Origin: CAVYXF01 sp963772335
Lineage (GTDB): Bacteria; Pseudomonadota; Alphaproteobacteria; Rhizobiales; Rhodomicrobiaceae
Length of the DNA stretch: 64,000 nucleotides
Direction: 5' to 3'
Assembly (NCBI GenBank): GCA_963772335.1
Contig: CAVYXF010000015.1
Location: 248,001 to 312,000 of the forward strand
The notes under the pieces were generated by a model. It had not been told where the DNA came from, ran no database searches, and saw only the letters and a list, made by a program, of their open reading frames with translations. The position numbers were made by a program, and so were the translations under genes. Below, one piece after another: positions 17,498-26,711 of this stretch (the stretch's first letter is position 1; each line of letters begins with the position of its first letter).

Positions 17498-18633
17498 GCG
17501 CGCGCGCCCGCATAACGGGAATGGCGGGAATTGAACCAGCCGAGCAGAGCCGCGGTCAGCAGCGAAATGATCAAATATACGCCCATGGTAAGCGCCAGAA
17601 TTTCCACCGCCTGGCCGGTCTGCGCCAGCACAATGCCCGTGAACACCGAAACAAGATCGGGATAGGCGATTGCCACGGCATAGGCGGTGTTCTTGGTCAG
17701 CGTCAGATATTGGTTGGTGAGCGGTGGTACGATCAGCCGCAGCGCCTGCGGAAGGATGACGAACCGCATCGCATCGATGTTTGAGAGCCCGACCGCTCGC
17801 GCCGCTTCTATCTGGCCGCGCGGCACGGATTGGATGCCCGCCCGCACGATCTCGGCGACATAGGCCGCGCTATAGAGCGTGAGCGCGAGGACCAGGCTGA
17901 CCAGCTCCGGTAGCACGCGGATGCCGCCCTGGAAGTTGAACCCCTGCAACTCTGCCGGATGCCAGGCGAGCCCCGCCGGTAGCAGGACCACTCCGCCTAC
18001 GATAATGCCGGTTGAAAGTGCGCGCACTCCCTGCCGGTCGAGGCCGGGCACGATCCGCGCCATCAGCGCAAGCACGATCAAGGCGAAGCCGAGGGCGAAA
18101 GCGCCGACATTGCCGATGCCGACATCCGGAAGGAATAGCCCGCGATTGTTGAGGAAGACGACATCACCGATATCAAAGCTCTGCCGCGGACCGGGCAACG
18201 GACGCAGCACGGCGAAATACCAGAAGAACAGCTGCAGCAGCAGCGGAATATTCCGCAGGAGCTCGACATAGGCGAAGGCGAGGTGCGAGAGCAACCAGTT
18301 GGGCGACAGCCGGGCGATGCCGATAAGCAGGCCGAGGATGCTGGCTAGTACGATGGAGATCACCGCAACCAGCAGCGTGTTGAGCACACCGACAAGGAAG
18401 GCGCGGCCGTAGGTGGAGGATTCGCTGTAAGGAACGAGCGTCTGGATGATCGAAAAGCCGGCCGGCTGCTCGAGGAAGCCGAGGCCGGAGGCGATATGGC
18501 GCTCCTGAAGATTAGCAATGACGTTCTGGGCAATGCCATGCACCATCCAGAGCAGTGCCAGGAAAACTGCAAGCTGTATCGCGGCCGCGGCGAGCCTTCT
18601 GGGCGTGATGAGCTTACGGCGCGGCGGCTGCAT
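17494..18633 (-). CDS. aapQ: General L-amino-acid transporter permease AapQ
   Basis: 379 residues with an insert between the first and later helices, as in AapQ/BztB, and an EAA loop (QIEAARAVGLSNIDAMRFV). It is the partner permease of AapM. About 320 bp separate it from aapJ, a gap filled by an inverted-repeat block; this may uncouple binding-protein and permease levels. Confidence 0.93.
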   Translation of the reverse strand: MQPPRRKLITPRRLAAAAIQLAVFLALLWMVHGIAQNVIANLQERHIASGLGFLEQPAGFSIIQTLVPYSESSTYGRAFLVGVLNTLLVAVISIVLASILGLLIGIARLSPNWLLSHLAFAYVELLRNIPLLLQLFFWYFAVLRPLPGPRQSFDIGDVVFLNNRGLFLPDVGIGNVGAFALGFALIVLALMARIVPGLDRQGVRALSTGIIVGGVVLLPAGLAWHPAELQGFNFQGGIRVLPELVSLVLALTLYSAAYVAEIVRAGIQSVPRGQIEAARAVGLSNIDAMRFVILPQALRLIVPPLTNQYLTLTKNTAYAVAIAYPDLVSVFTGIVLAQTGQAVEILALTMGVYLIISLLTAALLGWFNSRHSRYAGARA

Positions 18634-18659
18634 GGCGGAGATTGTGAACTAGGCAGGTT

Positions 18660-18945
18660 TGCAATAACGGGGCTTTGGCGGCATCAAATAAACGAAGCCC
18701 CTCACCTGGCTCGGTCCTGACGGACCTCGCCGCCCTCTCCCGCGAGGGGAGAGGGCTGATCCGAGCAAGCGACGGGGGTTCGCTTTCATATCGCGGAGTT
18801 GGGCAAAGAGGTCGTCCGGGCGAAGGCCGTGCCCTCTCCCCACGGCGAACGCTTGTCGTTCGCCGTAAAAGTTCACGAACTCGGGAGAGGGCGGGCGCCG
18901 AAGGCGACCGGGTGAGGCGGCTTTTTCTCATGACCGCAGCTTTGC
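18660..18945. repeat. REP-like inverted-repeat block between aapJ and aapQ
   Basis: The spacer holds paired motifs of the common intergenic type: cccctcacctggctcg followed by ccctctcccgcgaggggagaggg (18734-18756, a hairpin), and at the other end gggagagggcgggcgccgaa followed by gaccgggtgagg, the reverse orientation of the first. A central perfect hairpin (cggcgaac / gttcgccg, 18842-18864) lies between. The arrangement looks like two REP units facing each other. It has no coding potential. Confidence 0.7.
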
Positions 18946-18955
18946 CTTCAGATGA

Positions 18956-19969
18956 TCAACGCACCGGCGGGGCATAGAGGATGCCGCCCTTGGTCCAGAG
19001 ATTATTGAGGCCGCGCCGGATTTTCATCGGGCTGCCGGCGCCGACATTGCGCTCGAAAATCTCGCCGTAATTGCCGACCGCCTTGATCGCCTGATAGCTC
19101 CAGTCCTTGGGCATGCCGAGCTTTTCGCCAAAATCGCCTTCGACGCCAAGCAGCCGCTTGATCTCGGGATTGGGCGAGTTCTTCATCTCGTCGACGTTCT
19201 GGGACGTGACGCCGAGCTCCTCGGCGTTGATCAGCGCGAACAGCACCCAGCGCGCGATTTTGAACCATTGCTCATCGCCCTGGCGGACGGCCGGGCCGAG
19301 CGGTTCCTTGGAGATAATCTCCGGCAGGATGAGATGGTCGTCCGGATTGGCGAGCCGCAGCCGGTAACCGTAAAGGCCGGAAGCATCGGTCGAATAGACA
19401 TCGCACCGGCCGGCCACATAAGCGGCGACCGCCTCGTCGGACTTTTCGAAGGTGACGATGTCGTACTTCTGATTCCGCGTGCGGAAGAAGTCGGCGATGT
19501 TCAGCTCGGTGGTCGTACCAGCATTGGTGCACACCGCCGCGCCGTTCAGCTTTTCCGCGCTGTCGACACCGACGCTCTTCTTCACCATGAAGCCCTGGCC
19601 GTCGTAATAGAGCACGCCGATGAAGGAGAGGCCGATGCCGCCGCCATCGCGGCTCATGGTCCAGGTGGTATTGCGCGCGAGGATATCGACGTCGCCGGAC
19701 TGGATCGAGGTAAAGCGCTCCTTGGAGGACAGCGGCGTGAACTTCACCTTCGCGGCATCGCCGAGCACCGCTGCGGCAAGGGCACGGCAGAAATCCACAT
19801 CCATGCCGGCCCACTCGCCCTTGTCGTTGACAGTGGAGAAGCCCGGGGCGCCCTGGCTGACGCCACAAAGCAGGGTGCCGCGGCCGCGTATGGTGTCGAG
19901 TGTTGCGGCGTCAGCCGCGGAAAGCGAAACGAGCGCGGCTAATCCCGCGCAAAAGCCTGCGATGCGCAT
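18956..19969 (-). CDS. aapJ: General L-amino-acid periplasmic binding protein AapJ
   Basis: 337 residues: a signal peptide of about 21 residues (cleaved after DAA or ADA) and a type-II periplasmic binding fold. Family motifs are GRGTLLCGVSQGAPGFS at the mature N-terminus, EWAGMDVDFCRALAAAV, and SKEPLGPAVRQGD. It delivers a broad range of L-amino acids to AapQMP. It is first in the operon and divergent from metC by 155 bp, as in other rhizobia. Confidence 0.94.
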   Translation of the reverse strand: MRIAGFCAGLAALVSLSAADAATLDTIRGRGTLLCGVSQGAPGFSTVNDKGEWAGMDVDFCRALAAAVLGDAAKVKFTPLSSKERFTSIQSGDVDILARNTTWTMSRDGGGIGLSFIGVLYYDGQGFMVKKSVGVDSAEKLNGAAVCTNAGTTTELNIADFFRTRNQKYDIVTFEKSDEAVAAYVAGRCDVYSTDASGLYGYRLRLANPDDHLILPEIISKEPLGPAVRQGDEQWFKIARWVLFALINAEELGVTSQNVDEMKNSPNPEIKRLLGVEGDFGEKLGMPKDWSYQAIKAVGNYGEIFERNVGAGSPMKIRRGLNNLWTKGGILYAPPVR

Positions 19970-20124
19970 GTGATTGTTACTCCCAGCGGGAACGTTGATC
20001 TCGTCCCAGCTTTACCGGCATGGCGGCGGGAGACAAGCAAAGAAGTCTGGAGCAGGATCGTCTTCGCCGCTAAAGCTGACGATGATGCGGATGGGATACG
20101 GCCGCGCAACGGAACGGTGATGGC

Positions 20125-21315
20125 ATGGCAGTAGGCAACGACGACGCGGGCGGACAGGACTGGTCGGACGAGACGAGACTTCTCAATCTCGGGCGCAATC
20201 CGCGTGCCCAGCACGGCTTCGTCAATCCGCCGATCTATCGCGGCTCGACGGTGCTGTTCCCGACCTATGACAGCCTTACGCGCCTCGATCAGGAGTACAC
20301 CTACGGCCGGCGTGGCACGCCGACCGTTCGAGCGCTGGAATTGGCGATTGCCAGCGTTGACGGCGGACACCGAACCTGGGTTGCCCCTTCCGGCCTTGCC
20401 GCGATCACGGCGGTGCTGATCGCCTTCACGCAGGCAGGCGATCACATCCTGGTCAGCGACAGTGTCTATGGGCCGACGCGGCGCGTCTCCGACCGGTTGC
20501 TCGCCCGCTTCGGTGTCAGCGTCAGCTATTACGATCCGCTGATCGGCGGCGCCATCTCCGACCTGATCACCGACAAAACCCGGCTGGTTTTCGCTGAATC
20601 GCCGGGATCGCAGACCTTCGAGATGCAGGATATTCCGGCGATTGCTGTCGCCTGCCGGGCGCGTGGGATCTGGCTCGCGGTCGACAACACCTGGGCGACG
20701 CCGCTTTATTGCAAACCGCTAGCGCTCGGCGCCGATATCGCGCTGATGGCGGCGACCAAATACATCGTCGGTCATGCCGATGCCATGCTTGGCCTCATCA
20801 CCGCGAGCGAGCGGGCCGCCCCCTTCCTTTCGCGTGCGCATGAGGATCTCGGCCTCACCGCCGGCCCGGAAGACTGCTTCCTCGGCCTGCGCGGTCTGCG
20901 CACGCTCGGCGTTCGCCTCACCCGCCACGGCGAATCGGCGCTGACGATCGCACGATGGCTGGAGCAGCAGCCTGAAGTCGCCCGTGTCATCCACCCGGCT
21001 TTGCCAAGCCATCCCGGCCATGCGATCTGGAAGCGCGACTTCACCGGCTCCAGCGGACTGTTTTCCATCATACTGAATCCGGTCTCGAAGACCGCCCTTG
21101 CCGCAATGCTGGACGGCCTGGCCCTGTTCGGCATGGGCTTTAGCTGGGGCGGCTACGAAAGCCTGATCATCCCGTTCGATGCGGCATCCAACCGCACCGC
21201 AACCAATTGGGCGCCGGAAGGGCCGGCGCTGCGCCTGCATATCGGCCTTGAAGACATTAAGGATTTACGGGCCGATCTCCGGGCGGGACTCGACCGCCTA
21301 CACGCCAGCGGATAG
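20125..21315 (+). CDS. metC: Cystathionine beta-lyase
   Basis: A 396-residue Cys/Met-metabolism PLP enzyme that cleaves cystathionine to homocysteine, pyruvate and ammonia. The PLP lysine is K212 (AATKYIVGHADAM). The N-terminal RGSTVLFP, the phosphate-binding Y58/R62 region (YTYGRRGTPT) and GGYESL near the C-terminus are typical of the MetC branch. The metC-aap adjacency is known in rhizobia. Confidence 0.92.
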   Translation: MAVGNDDAGGQDWSDETRLLNLGRNPRAQHGFVNPPIYRGSTVLFPTYDSLTRLDQEYTYGRRGTPTVRALELAIASVDGGHRTWVAPSGLAAITAVLIAFTQAGDHILVSDSVYGPTRRVSDRLLARFGVSVSYYDPLIGGAISDLITDKTRLVFAESPGSQTFEMQDIPAIAVACRARGIWLAVDNTWATPLYCKPLALGADIALMAATKYIVGHADAMLGLITASERAAPFLSRAHEDLGLTAGPEDCFLGLRGLRTLGVRLTRHGESALTIARWLEQQPEVARVIHPALPSHPGHAIWKRDFTGSSGLFSIILNPVSKTALAAMLDGLALFGMGFSWGGYESLIIPFDAASNRTATNWAPEGPALRLHIGLEDIKDLRADLRAGLDRLHASG

Positions 21316-21355
21316 CTCTTTGGAACGCCGCGCCGTGGCTTTTTACCGATTAGTC

Positions 21356-21390
21356 AAACCGGCAGGCTATTCGCCAGCCGGGTTTATTTG
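21356..21390 (+). terminator. Probable terminator after metC
   Basis: aaacc ... ggttt flanks an inner ggc/gcc pair, with one bulged G on the 3' side and a T-rich tail (tttatttg). It lies 40 bp after the metC stop. It could also act on the opposite strand for phaB. Confidence 0.5.
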
Positions 21391-21443
21391 ATACTTGCGG
21401 CCCTGCGGCGAACGCATCCCCTGAAGGCCGGCGAAGCCCAGCC

Positions 21444-22169
21444 TTAGCCGGCGATGTACTGCCCGCCATTGATTGTCAGCGTCGATCCGGTGATGAAACC
21501 GGCGTCCTCTCCGGCCAGGAACACCACGCAGCGCGCAATCTCGGCTGCCTTGCCAAGCCGGCCGACGGGTATCTGGGCGATGATGCCCTTCAGCACATCC
21601 TCAGGAACGGCGGCCACCATTTCGGTATCGATATAGCCGGGCGCGATGCAGTTCACCGTGATGCCCTTGCGCGCGGTCTCCTGGGCGAGCGCCTTGGTGA
21701 AGCCGATTACGCCGGCCTTGGCGGCGGAGTAATTGCACTGGCCCATCTGGCCTTTCTGGCCATTGATCGAGGAAATGTTGATGATGCGGCCCCAATTACG
21801 CCCGCGCATGCCCTCGATCACAGGATGGGTCATGTTGAACATGGAGCCGAGATTGACGCGGATCACGTCATTCCACATCTGCGGCGTTAGGCGGTGCAGC
21901 ATCCCGTCCTTGGTGATGCCGGCGTTATTGATCACCACCTCAACCGGGCCGAGATCGCTCTCCACGCGCTTCAGGCCGGCGCTGCAAGCCTCGTAGTCGC
22001 CGACATCCCATTTGAAGGTCGGAATGCCGGTTTCATCCTGGAATTTCTGTGCGGCGGTATCATTGCCGGCATAGTTCGCAGCGACGTTGAATCCCGCTTC
22101 CTTCAGAGCCACCGAGATTGCATGACCAATGCCTCTCGTGCCGCCTGTGACTATTGCGACTCTCGCCAT
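21444..22169 (-). CDS. phaB: Acetoacetyl-CoA reductase
   Basis: A 241-residue SDR: cofactor motif TGGTRGIG at 8-15, NNAG at 81-84, and catalytic S134, Y147 and K151 (NYSAAKAG). The sequence INGQKGQMGQ just before the catalytic Tyr is typical of PhaB. It reduces acetoacetyl-CoA with NADPH to (R)-3-hydroxybutyryl-CoA for polyhydroxybutyrate synthesis. It lies downstream of phaA on the same strand but behind a terminator. Confidence 0.93.
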   Translation of the reverse strand: MARVAIVTGGTRGIGHAISVALKEAGFNVAANYAGNDTAAQKFQDETGIPTFKWDVGDYEACSAGLKRVESDLGPVEVVINNAGITKDGMLHRLTPQMWNDVIRVNLGSMFNMTHPVIEGMRGRNWGRIINISSINGQKGQMGQCNYSAAKAGVIGFTKALAQETARKGITVNCIAPGYIDTEMVAAVPEDVLKGIIAQIPVGRLGKAAEIARCVVFLAGEDAGFITGSTLTINGGQYIAG

Positions 22170-22340
22170 GCTCTCGCCTCCCTAGCATTGTCTTGGCTGC
22201 GGCCGCAGCATTAGAGCGCAGCCTGTAACCAGTATGAATAAATCGGAAACGAATGACTACCCATTGATCCCCGTCAACTTGCACCATTCTAGTGGCCGAG
22301 AGAACGGAGCCGCGTGCTTATCCACGCTATGCTGGCGCAG

Positions 22341-22380
22341 AAAAGTAAGAAGGCGCCACAGCCGGAGCCGGGCGCCTTCA
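22341..22380 (-). terminator. Terminator between phaA and phaB
   Basis: A perfect 9-bp stem (gaaggcgcc / ggcgccttc, 22349-22357 and 22371-22379) with a 13-nt loop is followed on the minus strand by ttacttttc. It lies 25 bp after the phaA stop and so should limit read-through into phaB. Confidence 0.75.
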
Positions 22381-22404
22381 AATTCGGAGATCTGCTATTC
22401 CCGC

Positions 22405-23592
22405 CTAATCGCGCTCTACGCACATGGCAATGCCCATGCCGCCGCCGATGCACAGCGTGGCGAGGCCCTTCTTGGCGTCGCGGCGCTTCATCTCATGCAG
22501 GAGGGTGATGAGCACGCGTGTGCCGGAGGCGCCGATCGGATGGCCGATGGCAATGGCACCGCCATTGACGTTGACCTTGTCGGTATCCCAGCCAAGGCCC
22601 TTGTTGACGGCGCAGGCTTGCGCGGCGAAGGCCTCGTTGGCCTCGACGAGATCGAGATCATCGGCGCTCCAGCCGGCCTTCTCCAGTGCGCGTTTCGAAG
22701 CCGGAATCGGGCCGGTGCCCATGATCGAGGGATCGACACCCGCCTGTGCCCAAGAGACAATCCGCGCAAGCGGCTCGATGCCGCGCCGCTTGGCCTCAGA
22801 CGCGGACATCAGCACGACCGCGGCCGCACCGTCATTGATGCCCGACGCATTGCCCGCAGTAACGGTGCCTTCCTTGGGATCAAAGGCCGGGCGTAGCTTG
22901 CCCATATCCTCGAACTTGGCACCTTCGCGGATGTACTCGTCGTCTGAGACCACCGTCTCGCCCTTGCGTGACTTGATGATGACGGGAACGATCTCATCCT
23001 TGAATTTCCCGGCCTTTCTGGCGGCCTCGGCCTTGTTCTGCGAAGCCACGGCAAAACGGTCCTGGTCCTCGCGGGTGATCTGCCACTGCCGGGCGACATT
23101 CTCGGCCGTCGTGCCCATGTGATAGCCATTGAAGGCATCCCAGAGACCGTCCTTGATCATGGTGTCGACGAGGTCGAGATTGCCCATCTTCTGGCCGGTA
23201 CGCAGATAAGCGCAATGCGTCGACTGGCTCATGCTCTCCTGGCCGCCGGCCAGCACGATGCCGCTATCGCCGTTCCTGATGGCCTGATAACCGAGCGCCA
23301 CCGACCTGAGGCCTGAGCCACAGACCATATTGACCAGCCACGCCGGCGTCTCGATCGGCAAGCCGGCGGCGATGGACGCCTGGCGGGCCGGGTTCTGCCC
23401 CTGCCCGGCGGTCAGGATCTGGCCGAGGATCACCTCGGACACCTCTCCCGGCTCGACTTTGGCCCGGCTCATCGCCTCCTGGAGGACGATGCGGCCGAGC
23501 TCATGCGCCGGCACGCTTGCGAGCGCGCCGTTGAACGATCCCACGGGCGTCCGGGTTCCAGCGGCGATGACGACTGCTTCTTCATAACTCAT
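22405..23592 (-). CDS. phaA: Acetyl-CoA C-acetyltransferase (beta-ketothiolase)
   Basis: A 395-residue thiolase. Nucleophile C91 is in NMVCGSGLRSV, the catalytic His is in AIGHPIGASG, and the second Cys (about 381) is in TLCIGGGMG. It condenses two acetyl-CoA to acetoacetyl-CoA, the first step of polyhydroxybutyrate synthesis. ATG 23592 has GGAGG upstream. It is divergent from phaR. Confidence 0.94.
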   Translation of the reverse strand: MSYEEAVVIAAGTRTPVGSFNGALASVPAHELGRIVLQEAMSRAKVEPGEVSEVILGQILTAGQGQNPARQASIAAGLPIETPAWLVNMVCGSGLRSVALGYQAIRNGDSGIVLAGGQESMSQSTHCAYLRTGQKMGNLDLVDTMIKDGLWDAFNGYHMGTTAENVARQWQITREDQDRFAVASQNKAEAARKAGKFKDEIVPVIIKSRKGETVVSDDEYIREGAKFEDMGKLRPAFDPKEGTVTAGNASGINDGAAAVVLMSASEAKRRGIEPLARIVSWAQAGVDPSIMGTGPIPASKRALEKAGWSADDLDLVEANEAFAAQACAVNKGLGWDTDKVNVNGGAIAIGHPIGASGTRVLITLLHEMKRRDAKKGLATLCIGGGMGIAMCVERD

Positions 23593-23775
23593 GGGGAATG
23601 CCTCCTTTAGTGTGCGCCGCGAAACGCGGAAATGCTGGAGCGGTAAACGCTGCGTCCATGCCCATGGAAGCAGCAGACAGGGTAAAAGCTGCTCACCAAT
23701 CCCGCAGCGAGTATGGCCTAGTTCATTCTTATTTGGAAAGCTCTGGTGCTTTGCACAACTGTCGTGCTACTCGTT

Positions 23776-23788
23776 ATTGCAGTGCAAT
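23776..23788. promoter_or_regulatory. Candidate PhaR operator upstream of phaR
   Basis: A perfect 13-bp palindrome (attgca-g-tgcaat) is centred about 30 bp before the phaR start, with a further ttgcac at 23754. PhaR regulators bind TGC-rich palindromes and often repress their own gene. The site lies in the phaA-phaR divergent region, so it could act on both. Confidence 0.45.
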
Positions 23789-23812
23789 CGTGTGCGCTAG
23801 GATGCTGTCAGT

Positions 23813-24478
23813 ATGTCCACAAAGCCCATCCCGATCAATTACAACGATGCTGAAGACACGGCCGTGCAGGAAGGCGATAAAAAACCTGCCAACAAGTCGG
23901 TCATCATAAAGAAATATGCCAATCGTAGGCTCTACAACACCGACACCAGCACCTATGTCACACTCGACGATCTGGCGGGGATGGTGCGCAACGAATGCGA
24001 TTTCGTCGTCTACGATGCCAAGACCGGCGAGGATCTCACGCATTCCGTGCTTACCCAGATCATCGTCGAGCAGGAGAGCAAGGGGCAGGAAAATCTTCTG
24101 CCCGTCGGCTTTTTGCGCCAGCTCATCCGTTTTTACGGCAACTCGATGCAGGGTTTGATACCTTCCTATCTCGAATACAGCCTCGACACGCTGACACGGG
24201 AGCAGGAAAAATATCAAAAGCAGTTTGCCAATGCTTTCGGCACTGCAGCATTCGAGGCAATGCAGGACCAGACGCGCAAGAACCTCGCCATATTCGAGCG
24301 TGCGCTCAACATGTTCGCGCCGTTCACCACCTTCGAGCAGCGCGCCGACAACGGCAAGGGGGAAGCCGAGCAAACTGCCTCAGCCCCGCCTTCCCAGCAG
24401 GAAGAGATCGCCGAGCTCAAGTCGCAGCTCGCCTCCATTCAGCAGCAGCTCCACAAAATGGCCGACGAGAAGAAATAG
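23813..24478 (+). CDS. phaR: Polyhydroxyalkanoate synthesis repressor PhaR
   Basis: 221 residues. The PHB/PHA accumulation regulator DNA-binding domain lies at about 25-85 (IKKYANRRLYNTDTSTYVTL), followed by the PHB-binding region (LTQIIVEQESKGQ...LPVGFLRQLIRFYG). A Gln-rich coiled-coil-like C-terminus ends the protein. PhaR senses the polymer and represses phasin and its own gene. It is divergent from phaA with 220 bp between. Confidence 0.95.
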   Translation: MSTKPIPINYNDAEDTAVQEGDKKPANKSVIIKKYANRRLYNTDTSTYVTLDDLAGMVRNECDFVVYDAKTGEDLTHSVLTQIIVEQESKGQENLLPVGFLRQLIRFYGNSMQGLIPSYLEYSLDTLTREQEKYQKQFANAFGTAAFEAMQDQTRKNLAIFERALNMFAPFTTFEQRADNGKGEAEQTASAPPSQQEEIAELKSQLASIQQQLHKMADEKK

Positions 24479-24750
24479 CCGGCCGGCCCAGCCATACTGC
24501 CGTCACGATTTTTCAGCAGATTGTGAGCACGCGGATGATGCTCGTCTGACGCATTGTCCGATGCGCCAAGGGGTTGAGGGTCGATAAAAAGCAATGCTTT
24601 GGTTTAGAAGGCCATTAACGACGTCTCGCTAACATCAGCGCAGCGATAAACGACTTTGCGTATCACCACGCGATCCATTGTGGCCCTGCATAGCGGCTCG
24701 CCAGCGAAGCTGGTCGGGGCGCCCGCCGGTGCCGCTCTGGGAGGAATGGA

Positions 24751-25416
24751 ATGTCTCGGTTTTTCGGCGTAGCATTGGTTGTACTCGCGTTGCCGGCTTG
24801 CGCCATCAGCCCGCCCGCCTCGGTCTTTTCATCCCTTAATAGCTACGATGACGGAGCACGATCCTCTTCGCCAGCTCCGCAGACGGAGAAGAAAGTCCAG
24901 CAGGCAGGTCTCGGCTCGACCATCAGCGGCTGGTGGGATTCCGTCAAATCCGGCTTCGATACAGGGAGCAACGACAAAGTTGCTCCTGCCGACCCCACGA
25001 CACCAGCCTTCGATCCGGCTACGGCGCAGAAGCTGGTAAATGCCTACCGCGCCCAGAAAGGGCTGAAGCCGTTAAAGCTCAGCGCCAAGCTTAACGAGGC
25101 GGCGCGCGTGCACTCGTCCGATCTCGCCAAGAGCGACCGGATTTCCCATTACGGCTCCGATGGCTCGGACGCCTGGGAGCGCGTACGCAAGACCGGCTAT
25201 GGCCCGCGCCTGACCGCCGAGAATGTCGGCACCGGGCAGAAGTCGCTCGATGAAGTGTTTCGCGGCTGGCAGAAGAGTCCGGACCATAATGCCAACCTTC
25301 TCCTGCGCGATGCCGACGAGATGGGGGTGGCGATGGTTTACAACCCCGGCAGCCAGTTCAAGACCTTCTGGACCATGGTGGTGGCCAGCCCTCGGGTGAA
25401 CTCCGCCGCGCGCTGA
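24751..25416 (+). CDS. CAP-domain (SCP-like) lipoprotein
   Basis: 221 residues with a lipobox (LPAC, C17), so probably lipidated and exported. A Ser/Pro-rich linker to about residue 85 is followed by a CAP domain with HSSDLAKSDRISHYGSDGSDAWERV and ENVGTG, including His, Glu and His residues of the CAP cavity. Bacterial CAP proteins are poorly understood; roles in binding or cleavage of envelope components are suggested. GGAGG precedes the ATG. Confidence 0.85.
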   Translation: MSRFFGVALVVLALPACAISPPASVFSSLNSYDDGARSSSPAPQTEKKVQQAGLGSTISGWWDSVKSGFDTGSNDKVAPADPTTPAFDPATAQKLVNAYRAQKGLKPLKLSAKLNEAARVHSSDLAKSDRISHYGSDGSDAWERVRKTGYGPRLTAENVGTGQKSLDEVFRGWQKSPDHNANLLLRDADEMGVAMVYNPGSQFKTFWTMVVASPRVNSAAR

Positions 25417-25436
25417 CGCAAATCAACCTGCAACGC

Positions 25437-25913
25437 TTATCCCGGGCCGGCTTCAGCATAGGTGAGGGGCAGGGCGGTCGTGTATTTGATCTGTTCCATG
25501 GCAAAGCTGGAGCTGACGTCGCTGAGCGGCATGCGCTCAATCAAGGCCTTATAGAACCGGTCGTAGCTTTCGATGTTGGGGACGGTGACCCGCAGCAGGT
25601 AATCCACCTGGCCGCTCATGCGATAGGCTTCAACGACTTCCGGAAATTCGCGCAACACCGCATGAAAGCGCTCCAGCCATTGCAGGCTATGCTCGCTCGT
25701 GGTGATTGCGACGAAGACCGTGACGCCGACACTGACCTTCTTGGCGTCGAGCAGCGCGACACGTGACTGGATCACGCCCTCCTGCTCCAGCTTCTGAATC
25801 CGGCGCCAACAGGGTGTGGTCGACAGTCCCACCGCCTTGCCGATGTCGGCGACCGACACCGTACAGTCCTGTTGCAGGATGCTCAGAATCCTAACGTCGA
25901 CTGCATCCAGCAT
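25437..25913 (-). CDS. Lrp/AsnC-family transcriptional regulator
   Basis: 158 residues from ATG 25913 (GGAG 7 nt upstream); a longer in-frame extension runs into the upstream gene and is not supported. An N-terminal HTH (ADIGKAVGLSTTPCWRRIQKLEQ, about 20-45) precedes a RAM ligand-binding domain (SGQVDYLLRVTVPNIESYD). Family members respond to amino acids. The target here is unknown. Confidence 0.88.
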   Translation of the reverse strand: MLDAVDVRILSILQQDCTVSVADIGKAVGLSTTPCWRRIQKLEQEGVIQSRVALLDAKKVSVGVTVFVAITTSEHSLQWLERFHAVLREFPEVVEAYRMSGQVDYLLRVTVPNIESYDRFYKALIERMPLSDVSSSFAMEQIKYTTALPLTYAEAGPG

Positions 25914-26007
25914 CCGTAACTCCAGGAAAAATCTTGTAGAGATTCGCCAGTTAGGGGAACAAATTAACATGCCGCCCGAGGCTGATCTAGCCGAGTGGAT
26001 TGCTTTG

Positions 26008-26703
26008 CTAAATTTCTGCCGTCTGAACAATCGCGCCGCTGGAAGCGCGGAAGGTGGGTCGCGGTTTCGGCCCAAGGTCAAGGAGACGCCGGACCTCGCC
26101 GCGTAGAAACGGCAGCGCCTCCGCCTCGAACCAGGGATTGCGTTTTAGCCAGCCGCTGTTCCGCCAGGAAGGATGGGGCAGCGGTATGAGCATCGGTCCG
26201 TCCTGCCGCTCGGCATAGGCTCGCCAGTTGCGGACGGTGGTTGTCATGCCTTTGCCGACGCCCTCGCGCAGATGCCAGCGCTGTGCGTGGCTGCCGATCA
26301 GCACGATCAGTTCGAATTGCGGCAAAGCCTCGAACAGCGGACCGCGCCATTGCTGTGCGCATTCGCGCCGAGGCGGCAGGTCGCCGCCATGGGCGTCATG
26401 GCCCGGAAAGCAGAAGCCCATCGGAATGAAGCCGACGCGGCTCACATCATAGAACTCCTCTGCCGTCACGCCGAGCCATGCGCGCAGGCGCTCGCCAGAG
26501 GGGTCGCTGAAGGGGAGGCCGGAGGCATGCACACGCGTTCCGGGGGCCTGTCCGCAAAGACAGATCCGGGCGCTCGAGCTGACGCGCACGACCGGACGCG
26601 GTTCATGGGGAAGCGGCTTGCCGCGTGGACGATCGCGGCAGATCCGGCAGGCGCGGATATTGCCGATCAGCGCCGCAAGCTCATCCTCCGAGCTGATCTC
26701 CAT
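26008..26703 (-). CDS. Uracil-DNA-glycosylase-superfamily protein
   Basis: 231 residues. Motif 1 is GQAPG (51-55), followed by the family's conserved FSDPSGERLRAWLG. Motif 2 is LPHPSWRNSGWLKRN at about 180. C19 and C22 form an N-terminal CRICR pair, but I do not see the full four-cysteine set of Fe-S UDGs. It may remove uracil or a related lesion; this rhizobial subgroup is not well characterised. It follows the metallo-hydrolase by 8 bp. Confidence 0.8.
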   Translation of the reverse strand: MEISSEDELAALIGNIRACRICRDRPRGKPLPHEPRPVVRVSSSARICLCGQAPGTRVHASGLPFSDPSGERLRAWLGVTAEEFYDVSRVGFIPMGFCFPGHDAHGGDLPPRRECAQQWRGPLFEALPQFELIVLIGSHAQRWHLREGVGKGMTTTVRNWRAYAERQDGPMLIPLPHPSWRNSGWLKRNPWFEAEALPFLRGEVRRLLDLGPKPRPTFRASSGAIVQTAEI

Positions 26704-26711
26704 GGCTCGCG

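Noticed and set aside
18675..18977. Short open frames in the aapQ-aapJ spacer
   Set aside because: They lie in inverted-repeat DNA and encode Arg/Gly/Pro-rich low-complexity peptides.
25914..26081. Longer start for the Lrp/AsnC gene
   Set aside because: The extra 56 residues overlap the upstream UDG-like gene, and the HTH starts right after ATG 25913, which has GGAG.
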